From contig NZ_JABEDH010000002.1 in assembly GCF_029285175.1 (NCBI RefSeq), positions 868,001-932,000 on the forward strand: a stretch of 64,000 nucleotides of DNA, read 5' to 3'. The position numbers and the translations under genes are program-made. The notes under the pieces are model-generated. The model did no database searches. It was not told where the DNA came from and saw only the letters and a program-made list of their open reading frames with translations. Shown one piece after another: positions 53,492 to 62,273 of the stretch. This DNA is from Sulfitobacter sp. M05. GTDB lineage: Bacteria; Pseudomonadota; Alphaproteobacteria; Rhodobacterales; Rhodobacteraceae. Numbering within the stretch: the first letter of the stretch is position 1; each line of letters begins with the position of its first letter.

Positions 53492-54798
53492 CCTTTCGGG
53501 CGGTTGTCGATGATCCGCACGGCTTTGCCCTCTGATCGTGCGACGCCGCCCACATCCGCCACTTCGATTTTGACACTGATGCCAACGGATTGTTTGATAT
53601 GCGCGGACATGGCTTTGGCCGCGGTTTGCCGCATTTCATCGGTCACGCTGGCGTCGACGCATTCGCACAACACACGCATTTGATCCATACGGTCAGGGCG
53701 CGACAATTCAATCTGGAAATGCGGGGCAAGGCCGGTGGTCGCCATCAGGGCCTCTTCGATCTGGGTGGGAAAGACATTGACGCCGCGCAGGATGATCATG
53801 TCGTCGCTGCGCCCGGTGACCTTTTCCATACGCCGCATCGCGCGGGCCGTACCGGGCAGCAGGCGCGTCAGGTCGCGGGTGCGGTAGCGGATGATCGGAA
53901 AGGCCTCTTTGGTCAGAGATGTGAACACCAGTTCGCCCTGCTCGCCCTCGGCCACGGGTTGCCCGGTTTCGGGGTTGATGATTTCGGGGTAAAAGTGGTC
54001 TTCCCAAATATGCAGCCCGTCTTTGGTTTCGACACATTCCATCGAAACACCCGGTCCCATCACCTCTGACAGCCCATAGATGTCAACCGCATGCATGTCG
54101 AATGCCTGTTCAATTTCCTGCCGCATGGCATTGGTCCAGGGTTCCGCCCCGAAAACCCCGACCTCAAGCGAACAGTCGCGCGGGTCCAGCCCCTGAGCTG
54201 CGAACTCGTCCAGAATAGACAGGGAGTAGGAGGGCGTAACCGTGATGCCCTTGGGTTTGAAATCGTCGATCAACCGGACCTGGCGCGGGGTCATGCCGCC
54301 AGAGATGGGATAGGTCGACAGTCCAAGCGCATCGGCACCCAGATGGATACCCATCCCGCCGGTAAACAACCCATAGCCATAAGCGTTGTGCAGCATGTCG
54401 CCGGGTTTCAGGCCGGCAGCCCGCAGGGAACGCGCCACAACGGAGCCCCAGTTTTCAAGATCAGCCTGAGTATAGCCGACAACCGTCGGCTGGCCGGTGG
54501 TGCCGGAAGAGGCGTGGATGCGTGCGATCTGTTCGCGCGGCACGGCAAACATCTTGAACGGATAGTTGTCTCGCAGATCGGTTTTTACGGTGAAGGGGAA
54601 TTTCGCCAGATCGGACAGATCATGCAGGTCGTCAGGATGCACCCCGGCATCGTCAAAGCTCTTCTTGTAAAAGGGCACGTTGTCATAGGCGTGGCGCAAA
54701 GACCATTTCATCCGCTTGAGTTGCAGGGCGGCAATCTCATCACGGCTGGCTGTTTCGATGGCATCCAGCGTGTCGCGGGCGGGTGTCAGGTCTTTCAT
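53488..54798 (-). CDS. paaK: Phenylacetate-CoA ligase
   Basis: A 436-residue adenylate-forming ligase activating phenylacetate to phenylacetyl-CoA. The P-loop is SSGTTGQPTVVGYT, the adenylate site YGLSEVMGPG, and later GRSDDMIILRGVNVFP and the C-terminal domain are all present. It overlaps paaI by ATGA and tail-overlaps the I78 gene. The ring epoxidase (paaABCDE) and downstream paa genes are not in this window, so the pathway must be completed elsewhere or the ligase acts on another aryl acid. Confidence 0.93.
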   Translation of the reverse strand: MKDLTPARDTLDAIETASRDEIAALQLKRMKWSLRHAYDNVPFYKKSFDDAGVHPDDLHDLSDLAKFPFTVKTDLRDNYPFKMFAVPREQIARIHASSGTTGQPTVVGYTQADLENWGSVVARSLRAAGLKPGDMLHNAYGYGLFTGGMGIHLGADALGLSTYPISGGMTPRQVRLIDDFKPKGITVTPSYSLSILDEFAAQGLDPRDCSLEVGVFGAEPWTNAMRQEIEQAFDMHAVDIYGLSEVMGPGVSMECVETKDGLHIWEDHFYPEIINPETGQPVAEGEQGELVFTSLTKEAFPIIRYRTRDLTRLLPGTARAMRRMEKVTGRSDDMIILRGVNVFPTQIEEALMATTGLAPHFQIELSRPDRMDQMRVLCECVDASVTDEMRQTAAKAMSAHIKQSVGISVKIEVADVGGVARSEGKAVRIIDNRPKG

Positions 54799-55235
54799 TC
54801 GGGGGTTCCTTCTTCGTCGAAATGCTGGCCGGAGATTGTGCGGGACAGGCCGCGAAACAGGGCGACGGTTCGGCCATCTCCGCCGCAGACCGTGACATCG
54901 TAGACGCCGGAGCGTCCGCTGCGTGAGGTCTCGCTTGCGGTGGCGGTAAGGGTTTCATCAACCGCGCCGGGGGCGACATAGGTGATCTGGTTTTGCTGGG
55001 CGACCACCAGCCGGTTGTAGCTGTTGCAGGCGAAGGCAAAGGCGCTGTCGGCCAGTGCAAAGATAAATCCGCCGTGGCAAATTCCGTGCCCATTCAACAT
55101 GTCAGGGCGTATTTTCATCGCCAAGACCGCATGGCCCGGACCGACGGATTGGATTGTCATGCCCAATCCGCGCGAGGCGGAATCAGCGGCAAACATCAGT
55201 TCGGCACATTTGGCTGCGCGGCCTTCGGGAGTCAT
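54795..55235 (-). CDS. paaI: Hydroxyphenylacetyl-CoA thioesterase PaaI
   Basis: A 146-residue hotdog-fold thioesterase: GICHGGFIFALADSAFAFACN is the PaaI-type motif with catalytic Asp, followed by YVAPGAVDETLTATA and SRSGRSGVYDVTV. It would rescue CoA from dead-end ring-hydroxylated phenylacetyl-CoA esters. It is the first gene of the paaI-paaK pair, overlapping by four bases, and diverges from the DUF2794 gene. Confidence 0.92.
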   Translation of the reverse strand: MTPEGRAAKCAELMFAADSASRGLGMTIQSVGPGHAVLAMKIRPDMLNGHGICHGGFIFALADSAFAFACNSYNRLVVAQQNQITYVAPGAVDETLTATASETSRSGRSGVYDVTVCGGDGRTVALFRGLSRTISGQHFDEEGTPE

Positions 55236-55352
55236 TTGGAACAGCTTTCATGTTTCATAAATGCGGACCCTTGCATTTTCCTGTAACGCTTTCAACAAAT
55301 TTGATTGGTTGCCACTCTTGATCTGTTTGGCAAAGGGCGCAAATGTGGTCCT

Positions 55353-55706
55353 ATGACCATGCATCTGCCGCCGAATGCCACGCCGTTTGAACGCCCGCTT
55401 GAACAGGTGGCTTTTCACCGCACTGAGCTGTCGGTGATCCTGTCGCTTTATGGGCGTATGGTGGCGGCGGGTGAATGGCGCGACTACGGTATTTCACATC
55501 AGCGCGATGTGGCTGTGTTCTCTGTGTTTCGCCGCACTGCCGAGGTGCCACTATACCGGATCGAGAAGCGACCCAAGCTGCGCAATAAGCAAGGGCTCTA
55601 TGCGGTGATCGGGGCCGGTGGTCAGGTCTTGAAACGCGGCGGTGAGCTGCGTGCTGTGTTGCGGGTGTTGGAGCGCAAGCTGATCCGTGCGGTGGATTTG
55701 GATTGA
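55353..55706 (+). CDS. DUF2794 domain-containing protein
   Basis: A 117-residue basic soluble protein covering the DUF2794 pattern: VAFHRTELSVILSLYGRMVAAGEWRDYGI, VAVFSVFRRTAEVPLYRIEKRPKLRNKQGLY (each quoted in part of the domain). The family is alphaproteobacterial and of unknown function. ATG 55353 (MTMHLPPNATPF) is chosen over an in-frame opening at 55305. It converges on the NlpC/P60 gene across 102 bases that hold no clear terminator. Confidence 0.87.
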   Translation: MTMHLPPNATPFERPLEQVAFHRTELSVILSLYGRMVAAGEWRDYGISHQRDVAVFSVFRRTAEVPLYRIEKRPKLRNKQGLYAVIGAGGQVLKRGGELRAVLRVLERKLIRAVDLD

Positions 55707-55808
55707 AGTGTCTGGCCTCTATTGGGGCGGGCGCGAAAACGCCAAGGACGCCGCCCGGCCGAGGGTGCGGACAGTATTTAAGGCCAAAAAGAGGGAAAAG
55801 AGGGTATT

Positions 55809-56594
55809 CTAGAAAGTGCCAGTGAGCCTGCGATGTGCCGTGATGGGGCCGTCGCCCTGTGCTGCGATGCGGGAAATTGCGGCTGTGATGGGTTCACAGG
55901 TGACGGCCATCGCGCTGGCGTTGGCGTGGATCAGGTTTGTTTTGTCTGTCACCATGGCCACATGACCTTTCCAGAACAGCAAGTCGTTGCGCCGGTAGGG
56001 TGCAGTGGCATCCTGTCCCAGTGCCATCTGCATATCGCTGTCGCCAGGACAGGGGATGGCGCAGGCCAGCAACGCGGCCTGAACAAGACCGGAGCAGTCG
56101 ATGCCATCGCGGCTGTTTCCGCCCCAAAGATAGGGTGTGCCAAGGTAGAGGGTGGCGATTGTGGCCGGATCGTTCTGGTATTGATCTATCGGTGTCAGGT
56201 GTTGCGTGGGAATAAAGCCGGCAGTGGTTTCTGCGAATTTGCCGTCATGGCCGGTAACAGTGACATGGGCCGCGTGGCTGAGACGCATCCGATCAGGGGA
56301 TTTGAAATCGGCGCGGGTGTAGGCATGGGTTGAGGGGGTGTTGACCCGATGGGTTGGGGCCGTGGCGCGCCCATGGCTGTCCGCTGTGATATACCCGCAA
56401 TAGCCGTCCTTTGCAGATTGGACATAGGACCAGCCGGTGGTGGTGTTGAGAAGGCGCAGGCCATCGCCAAACAGCAGCTGGCGGTCGCGGGGGCCGGAAG
56501 GCGTGCGGCAGAGATCCACCACGGGCCGCGTGATTTGTGTCGGCTGATCCATGGAAACAACAGAGGGATCGGCAGTCAGGCGCGGGTCGCTCAT
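55809..56594 (-). CDS. NlpC/P60 family peptidase (C40)
   Basis: A 261-residue cysteine peptidase with two SH3-like N-terminal repeats (about 20-135) and a C40 domain. The catalytic residues are C167 in GIDCSGLVQ, H211 in KGHVAMV and H223 in LIHANA. Members cut D-Glu to diamino-acid bonds in murein peptides. No clear signal peptide is seen, so it may act in the cytoplasm on recycled peptides, in keeping with the co-translated aminopeptidase upstream (ATGA overlap), a pair common in Rhodobacteraceae by my memory. Confidence 0.9.
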   Translation of the reverse strand: MSDPRLTADPSVVSMDQPTQITRPVVDLCRTPSGPRDRQLLFGDGLRLLNTTTGWSYVQSAKDGYCGYITADSHGRATAPTHRVNTPSTHAYTRADFKSPDRMRLSHAAHVTVTGHDGKFAETTAGFIPTQHLTPIDQYQNDPATIATLYLGTPYLWGGNSRDGIDCSGLVQAALLACAIPCPGDSDMQMALGQDATAPYRRNDLLFWKGHVAMVTDKTNLIHANASAMAVTCEPITAAISRIAAQGDGPITAHRRLTGTF

Positions 56595-57973
56595 GGTTTC
56601 AGGAATGCGGGCAGGGCCGCAAACAGCGCCCGCGTGGCCTGTCCGGTGCCGCCTTTGGGGCGGGCGGGGGCATCGGCGGGTTGCCAGCCGTAGATGTCAA
56701 AATGCGCATAGGGGCTGGTGCTGACGAAACGGCGCAGGAACAGGGCCGCGGTGATGCAACCGGCAAAGCCACCTTTTGGTGCATTGTCCAGATCGGCAAT
56801 GCCCGGTTCGATCATGGTTTCGTAAGGTTCGTGGAACGGCATACGCCAGATGGGATCACATGTCTGCGATGCAGCGGCTTCAAGGCAGGAGACAAAGGCC
56901 GCATCGTCACTGAAATAGGGGGCAAGGTCGGGGCCGACGGCCACACGGGCGGCACCGGTGAGCGTGGCCATCGAGATGATCTGATCGGGGGAGTCTTCTT
57001 CCGCGAGGGCCAGCGCATCGGCCAGCACCAGTCGCCCTTCGGCATCGGTGTTGTTGATTTCCACCGTAAGGCCCTTGCGCGAGGTCAGGATGTCGCCGGG
57101 ACGGAAGGCATTGCCCGCAACAGAGTTTTCCACCGCAGGGATCAGGACACGCAGCTGCACCGCGAGGCCTGTTGCCATGACCATATGGGCCAGCCCCAGA
57201 ACGGCGGCGGCACCGCCCATGTCCTTTTTCATCAAACCCATAGAGGCCCCGGGTTTCAGGTTCAGACCGCCGGTGTCGAAACAGACGCCCTTGCCCACCA
57301 GCGTCAGTTTGGGGCCGGCAGTGCCCCAGCGCATGTCGATCAGCCGTGGCGCACGATCGGCGGCGCGCCCCACCGTGTGGATCAGCGGAAAATTTTGTGT
57401 CAGCAGGTCGTCACCGGTGATGACGGCGATGTCGGCCCCATGTTGCGCTGCCAGATCACGGGCGGCCTGTTCCAGATCGGGTGGCCCCATGTCGTTGGCA
57501 GGTGTGTTGATCAGGGTGCGGGTCAGGGCTTCGCCATTGGCCTGTGCCTCGATGTGAGAGGTGTCGATGCCCTGCGGTGCAACCAGCTGCGCCAGCAACG
57601 GCGGCTGTGTGCGGTAGCGATCAAACCGGTAGCCCGCCAGCAGCCAGCCCAAGGCCTCGGCAGATAGGGTGTCGTGGTTCAGATCACTGATGATATGGTA
57701 GGTGCCTTTTGGCAGTTTCGCGGCGGCGGCGGCAATGTGAAACCTGCCGCGCCGGCGTGCGGCTGCGGTGCCATATCCAGCCACTGCCAAAGCCGGCAGC
57801 CCATCAGGCCCCGCGATGCTGGCGGCCTGACCTAACCCTCCGGTAAACCCTTGAGCGGCAAGCGTATTGCCTGTTGCATCCGGTTGTGTTGCCAGCCAGT
57901 TTTTCACTTGGTCCTCGGCGAGGATATGCAAAGGAATGGACGCCTCGACGGGGGCAGCAAAGGATAGGGACAT
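56591..57973 (-). CDS. Leucyl aminopeptidase family protein (M17)
   Basis: A 460-residue two-metal aminopeptidase. The M17 signature NTDAEGRLVLADAL is intact, and the metal ligands are in VGKGVCFDTGGLNLK and DMGGAAAVLG. It frees N-terminal residues from peptides in the cytoplasm. The start 57973 (MSLSFAAPVEAS) is preferred to an in-frame start at 58054, which overlaps the gap to the next gene. Coupling to the NlpC/P60 gene suggests joint turnover of peptides, maybe from murein. Confidence 0.92.
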   Translation of the reverse strand: MSLSFAAPVEASIPLHILAEDQVKNWLATQPDATGNTLAAQGFTGGLGQAASIAGPDGLPALAVAGYGTAAARRRGRFHIAAAAAKLPKGTYHIISDLNHDTLSAEALGWLLAGYRFDRYRTQPPLLAQLVAPQGIDTSHIEAQANGEALTRTLINTPANDMGPPDLEQAARDLAAQHGADIAVITGDDLLTQNFPLIHTVGRAADRAPRLIDMRWGTAGPKLTLVGKGVCFDTGGLNLKPGASMGLMKKDMGGAAAVLGLAHMVMATGLAVQLRVLIPAVENSVAGNAFRPGDILTSRKGLTVEINNTDAEGRLVLADALALAEEDSPDQIISMATLTGAARVAVGPDLAPYFSDDAAFVSCLEAAASQTCDPIWRMPFHEPYETMIEPGIADLDNAPKGGFAGCITAALFLRRFVSTSPYAHFDIYGWQPADAPARPKGGTGQATRALFAALPAFLKP

Positions 57974-58058
57974 ATTGGACCTGTGTATGAAATCAGACCC
58001 GGTCAACCTACGCCTTTTTGCGGCCCCTGCAATGGGGCAGGGCACGATGGCCAAATCG

Positions 58059-58436
58059 CTAGATGGTGATATCCTGAATGTCCCAGACCGCCGAAAGCGA
58101 TCTGTCCCCGACCCGCATCAGACGGGACAGGGTGGCCGCGACGGCAACACCGTTGCCTTGGTCGATACTATCGGTGACATCACTTGCAACATGGCTGAGG
58201 GCCCGCATTCCGATTTGGTCAGCGATGGCAATCAGCGAACGCGTGTTCTTGCGCAGCTCGTCCCATTGCCCCGCCCGGTACAGTTTTTCGCAATGCGACA
58301 TCCGCAAGGCCAGTTCCTCAAGTGCGCGACACACGACGTCTTCGGCACTGACGGCACCCAGCTGGGAGTAGAGCGCGCCCAGCCGATCCTGATCAACGCT
58401 GACGTTTTCCGTTGGTTTAATTTGCAGAACCTGCAT
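58059..58436 (-). CDS. Conserved hypothetical helical protein (125 aa)
   Basis: A 125-residue soluble protein predicted to be almost all helix after residue 15 (AEDVVCRALEELALRMSHCEKLY, RKNTRSLIAIADQIGMRALSHVASDV, VAVAATLSRLMRVGDRS; segments only). The four-helix character resembles histidine phosphotransfer (HPt) modules, and ALSHVASDV has a His at about the right place, but the HPt consensus (AHxLKG) is not matched. A good GGGTGAG ribosome site precedes the ATG. It probably shares a promoter with the aminopeptidase gene 85 bases downstream. Confidence 0.65.
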   Translation of the reverse strand: MQVLQIKPTENVSVDQDRLGALYSQLGAVSAEDVVCRALEELALRMSHCEKLYRAGQWDELRKNTRSLIAIADQIGMRALSHVASDVTDSIDQGNGVAVAATLSRLMRVGDRSLSAVWDIQDITI

Positions 58437-58582
58437 GTTTACTCACCCTTATTCCAGCCCCCACGGCTTGGGTGGTTTTGCACTCAAGTGATGATGAAAT
58501 GGTTGAGGCCGCGCTGTCTTTTCTCTCGAATTCTTCGAAAGTTTGGGATAACCAGTTGCGAACGAACACAAGGATGATGTGA

Positions 58583-59236
58583 ATGCTGGATCGGGTTAAA
58601 CCGTTACCTAACTATCTGGTGCAACGCTATCACGGTTGGAAAGCGACCGGATACTCTGACAACAAGACTTGGTATCGACGGCTTGCCAGTGATGGGCAGC
58701 ACCCGCGCGCAATGGTGATTTCATGTTGTGACAGCCGTGTGCATGTGACGTCGATTTTTGGCGCGGATCAGGGCGAGTTCTTTATCCACCGCAATATTGC
58801 GAATCTTGTGCCGCCTTACGAACCGGATGGTGATCACCACGGTACTTCCGCAGCGGTGGAATATGCGGTGCGGGTGTTGAAGGTCAGCAATCTGATGATT
58901 CTGGGCCATTCCAACTGTGGCGGCATCAAGGGCTGTATCGACATGTGTAAGGGCCATGCGCCCGAGCTGGAAGCCAAAGACAGTTTTGTTGGCCGTTGGA
59001 TGGACATTCTGCGCCCCCGCTTTGAGGTGGTTGCGGATATGAAAGACGCCGAAGAGCAAACCCGTGCATTTGAGAAAGAGGCGGTGGTTACCTCTTTGGA
59101 AAACCTGATGACCTTTCCTTGGATTGCGTCAAAGGTGGAAGAGGGCACCCTAAGCCTGCATGGGCTGTGGACCGATATCGGTGAGGGCGGGTTGGAACAT
59201 TACAATCCCGAAACAGGAAAGTTCCACGCTGTTTAG
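58583..59236 (+). CDS. Beta-class carbonic anhydrase
   Basis: A 217-residue zinc enzyme interconverting CO2 and bicarbonate. Zinc ligands and the Asp-Arg dyad are C48-x-D50-x-R52 (SCCDSRV), H109 and C112 (GHSNCGG). Fold-typical flanks NIANLVPPYEPDGDHHGTSAA and the C-terminal HGLWTDI are present. There is no signal peptide, so it is cytoplasmic. It is first in a tight operon with an SbtA-type permease (11-base gap) and PII-like sbtB. Confidence 0.94.
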   Translation: MLDRVKPLPNYLVQRYHGWKATGYSDNKTWYRRLASDGQHPRAMVISCCDSRVHVTSIFGADQGEFFIHRNIANLVPPYEPDGDHHGTSAAVEYAVRVLKVSNLMILGHSNCGGIKGCIDMCKGHAPELEAKDSFVGRWMDILRPRFEVVADMKDAEEQTRAFEKEAVVTSLENLMTFPWIASKVEEGTLSLHGLWTDIGEGGLEHYNPETGKFHAV

Positions 59237-59247
59237 GGCCTTTATTC

Positions 59248-60231
59248 ATGGACCAATTGCTTTCTCTGGCGGGACAGAACCTGATTTCGCCGATTATCCT
59301 GTGCTTTGTGCTGGGGGTCGCGGCGTCACTGGCGCGGTCTGATCTGAGTATCCCCGAAGCGGTGGCCAAGGGGTTGTCGATCTATTTGCTGTTTGCGATC
59401 GGTTTCAAGGGCGGCGTCAGTGTGGCGGCCCATGGCATTGACGCAACTTTGGGTCTGGCGCTGCTGGCCGGGGTGGTTCTGTCAGCCCTGTTGCCGCTGA
59501 TTGCCTTTGCTCTGTTGCGGTTGATGACCCAGATGAACCGTTTGGATGCAGCAGCGGTTGCGGCGCATTACGGGTCGATTTCGATAGTGACTTTTGTGGC
59601 GGCGACCTCGGTTCTGGACAGCCGTGGCGTGGCCTATGAGGGCTTCATGGTTGCGGTTGCCGCTGCGATGGAGGCCCCCGCCATCCTGTCGGCGCTTTGG
59701 TTGGTCGCCAAAGGTGGCGGCGACGGATCAAAGGGCATGGACAATGCCCTGCTGCGCGAGATCATGTTGAACGGATCAATCGTATTGTTGGTGGGGTCGT
59801 TCTTTATCGGTTGGGCCACAGGCGAAGACGGGCTGGCGGAAATCTCCAGCTTTATCGTGTCGCCGTTCAAAGGTGTTTTGTGCCTGTTTCTGCTGGACAT
59901 GGGGCTGGTTGCGGGGCGTGGCCTGCGCGAGGGGGGCAAGATATTGCGCCCTGCGGTTCTGGCCTTTGGCGTGCTGATGCCGCTGATCGGATCGGTGATT
60001 GGTCTGGGTTTTGCGGTTGCGTTGGGCCTGTCGAGTGGCGGCATTGCCTTGATGATGGTGCTGTCCGCCTCGGCGTCTTATATCGCGGTGCCCGCTGCCA
60101 TGCGCGTTGCCCTGCCAGAGGCCAACCCGTCCCTGTACCTGACCTTGTCACTGGGCGTGACATTTCCGTTTAACCTAACCCTTGGTATCCCGCTTTATGT
60201 GGCGGTGTCCCAAGCCGTTTCCGGAGGCTGA
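59248..60231 (+). CDS. sbtA: Sodium-dependent bicarbonate permease, SbtA family
   Basis: A 327-residue membrane protein with about ten helices in two inverted halves, matching DUF897/SbtA: LISPIILCFVLGVAAS at the start, HYGSISIVTFVAATS in the first half and SASASYIAVPAAMRVALPEANP near the end, where Ser-Ala-Ser-Tyr forms the substrate and sodium site in cyanobacterial SbtA. It probably imports bicarbonate with Na+. Position between a carbonic anhydrase and an SbtB-like regulator supports this. It stops three bases before sbtB. Confidence 0.92.
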   Translation: MDQLLSLAGQNLISPIILCFVLGVAASLARSDLSIPEAVAKGLSIYLLFAIGFKGGVSVAAHGIDATLGLALLAGVVLSALLPLIAFALLRLMTQMNRLDAAAVAAHYGSISIVTFVAATSVLDSRGVAYEGFMVAVAAAMEAPAILSALWLVAKGGGDGSKGMDNALLREIMLNGSIVLLVGSFFIGWATGEDGLAEISSFIVSPFKGVLCLFLLDMGLVAGRGLREGGKILRPAVLAFGVLMPLIGSVIGLGFAVALGLSSGGIALMMVLSASASYIAVPAAMRVALPEANPSLYLTLSLGVTFPFNLTLGIPLYVAVSQAVSGG

Positions 60232-60234
60232 GCC

Positions 60235-60546
60235 ATGCAAACCCATCGTGCCAAGCGGGTAGAGATCACCATTGAAGCGGTCATGCAGTCACGGCTGACG
60301 GATGCGCTGACCAAGGCGGGTGTGACCGGATATACGGTGCTGCCGGTGTTGGGGGGCTCGGGGCGATCCGGCCCATGGAGCAGATCCGGTCAGGTCAGCC
60401 GCGCATCAGGCATGGTGCAGGTCGTGTGCATCATCCGCCCCGAACGGGTGGATGATTTGCTGGATGCTGCCTTTGCCGTGGTAGAGCGCCATATCGGCAT
60501 CGTCAGCGTGAGCGATTGTGATGTGCTGCGCGCCGAACGGTTCTGA
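60235..60546 (+). CDS. sbtB: PII-like signal protein, SbtB type
   Basis: A 103-residue PII-fold protein. It has KRVEITIEAVMQSRLTDAL at the start, the T-loop region with GGSGRSGPWSRSGQ instead of the uridylylated Tyr loop of GlnB, and the C-terminal IGIVSVSDCDVLR. SbtB proteins bind adenine nucleotides (cAMP, AMP, ADP, ATP) and gate SbtA in cyanobacteria; the same is inferred here. Its TGA abuts the opposite-strand stop of the DUF4139 gene, the two stop codons forming TGATCA. Confidence 0.88.
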   Translation: MQTHRAKRVEITIEAVMQSRLTDALTKAGVTGYTVLPVLGGSGRSGPWSRSGQVSRASGMVQVVCIIRPERVDDLLDAAFAVVERHIGIVSVSDCDVLRAERF

Positions 60547-62172
60547 TCAGCGCAGAACCTTATCCTCTGGCCAGCGCAGGTCTTCCTTAATCGAGATCGA
60601 AGTAGTGACCCCTGCGGCGATGTTCATATCCCACTGCAGAATACCGCGCCGGTCATCAATGTTGATTTGATCAGGCGTCGGGTTGGCAGACCAGTCGATT
60701 TGCAAGTCCTCCTGCGCGGTATAGGGCACAGCCGCCCGCACCTCGACTTGCCAATCTTCGTTGCCGATGTTCTGGATATCCATCCGCGTGTGGTCTGTCT
60801 TTGCATTGGATCTGCTGATGATCCCACGATCACCTTCGGTCTGGTCCAGCACTTTGTAGCTCAGGCGCAGGTCTTCTATTGGGCCAAAGGGCAGCTCGGC
60901 CTTATCCCCTGCCGGGATCAGTTCAAGGTTCATTTGCCCGATCAACGTATTGTCCAGAAACAGCGCCGCTTCTTGGGTCGGCAACAGGGGTTCCATGGTT
61001 GTGTTGGTGAATTCTGCCATCAAAAATGCAGTCTGGTCCAAGCGCGGCACCGCACGGGCAAAGCGGCGGGCCGGGAAGGTAAGCGTATCAAACGCAACGC
61101 GCGTGTCGTCCACGCCGCTTGCAATATCTACTGGCGACGGGACGATGTAGGTAACCCCCGGCCCGTCGAAGGTGGCCGCAGCCGCCTCTTCCATCACAAC
61201 CGGCGCTTCGATTACCGCGCCGGCACCATAGCTTTCGACGCTATCGGCCAATTGGCGGGAAAGCTTGGCGCGCGGCGGCTCTTTGTCTGCCAGCGTCAGC
61301 TGTCTTGCATAAACTTGCGAGGGTTGCGTTTGGCCTGATGGCACAAGCGTGGACAGGGTCAAGGCCACCCCTTGCCAGTTTTCGCCACTGTGTTGAGAGA
61401 CGACGGCCCCCCGTTTGACGGACAGTTGCGGTGCGTCTTTGCCATCCAGATGAATATCATACGTCGGGACCCAAGCCGCCTGAACCAGGTAATCCAGTGC
61501 AATTGTCACCTCACCTGCCGCGGGGGCCATGACATTAAGGGTCAGTTGCGCGTGTTTTTTCGGGGGCGGAGTCAACGCAGCCAATGCAGCCCGGGCATCG
61601 CTAAGTGCGGTTTCCAGATCCGCCCGCCCCAGTTCTAGCCCCCGCACGGCCTGCCGCGCGCTCATTGCGTCCTGCTCTGCTTGCAGGCTTTCGTCGCTGA
61701 TCATCTGGCCAAGCGCCTGCAAAGTGCTGACATCAGCGGGCAATCCTTCGTTGCGGCCTAAATCCCCAAGAAATCCGATCCGCGCCTGTGCGGCCTTGCC
61801 GGCGAGGGAGGCCGCTTCGATCTGGTCGTCCAAGTCACGCAATGCGGCTTCGGCGGCTTTTATCCGATCCTTGGCTGCAACGATCTTGGCGCTGTCTGTG
61901 TTTGGTTGCGGCGGGACGGCATCTTTGCGCAATTGCGTTGTGCCAAGGGTCGCTCCTGCCACCGAGACTCGCAAATATTCGCGATCCATTGTGTGAGGCA
62001 GATCAGGCAAGACAATCTGATGCGCGCCTTGAGGTAGGGCAAGCGTAGCCTCACGCTGAACCGTTGCCAAATAGGGGAACACCGTTACCGACTTTGGGCC
62101 GGATTGAACGGTAAAGACGTCCGCCATTGCGGCGGTTGGCAGCAGGGTCAGGCAGGCAAAGAGGATACGCAT
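60547..62172 (-). CDS. DUF4139 domain-containing protein (MuiA-like)
   Basis: A 541-residue exported protein. A signal peptide (about 1-17, TAAMADVF) is followed by the short DUF4140 N-terminal domain, a coiled coil (about 95-195) and the beta-rich DUF4139 domain (about 210-541; AWVPTYDIHLDG, SGENWQGVALTLST). Members are called mucoidy inhibitor A-like, but the activity is unknown; an envelope role is inferred from export. It converges on sbtB with no gap and lies about 100 bases downstream of asd, beyond a terminator. Confidence 0.88.
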   Translation of the reverse strand: MRILFACLTLLPTAAMADVFTVQSGPKSVTVFPYLATVQREATLALPQGAHQIVLPDLPHTMDREYLRVSVAGATLGTTQLRKDAVPPQPNTDSAKIVAAKDRIKAAEAALRDLDDQIEAASLAGKAAQARIGFLGDLGRNEGLPADVSTLQALGQMISDESLQAEQDAMSARQAVRGLELGRADLETALSDARAALAALTPPPKKHAQLTLNVMAPAAGEVTIALDYLVQAAWVPTYDIHLDGKDAPQLSVKRGAVVSQHSGENWQGVALTLSTLVPSGQTQPSQVYARQLTLADKEPPRAKLSRQLADSVESYGAGAVIEAPVVMEEAAAATFDGPGVTYIVPSPVDIASGVDDTRVAFDTLTFPARRFARAVPRLDQTAFLMAEFTNTTMEPLLPTQEAALFLDNTLIGQMNLELIPAGDKAELPFGPIEDLRLSYKVLDQTEGDRGIISRSNAKTDHTRMDIQNIGNEDWQVEVRAAVPYTAQEDLQIDWSANPTPDQINIDDRRGILQWDMNIAAGVTTSISIKEDLRWPEDKVLR

Positions 62173-62227
62173 AAATCAATTCCCATAGTTTTCAGGGCCA
62201 GTCTGCACCTTGATAAGAAAAAGAAAA

Positions 62228-62250
62228 GGGGACCAAACGGCCCCCTTTCC
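62228..62250 (-). terminator. Intrinsic terminator after asd
   Basis: On the minus strand, GGGGGCC-GTTT-GGTCCCC forms a stem, followed by a T-rich run (TTTTCTTTTTCT) about 25-45 bases past the asd stop. It should separate asd from the DUF4139 gene. Confidence 0.7.
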
Positions 62251-62273
62251 CCAATACGTATTTTGAGCGGATA

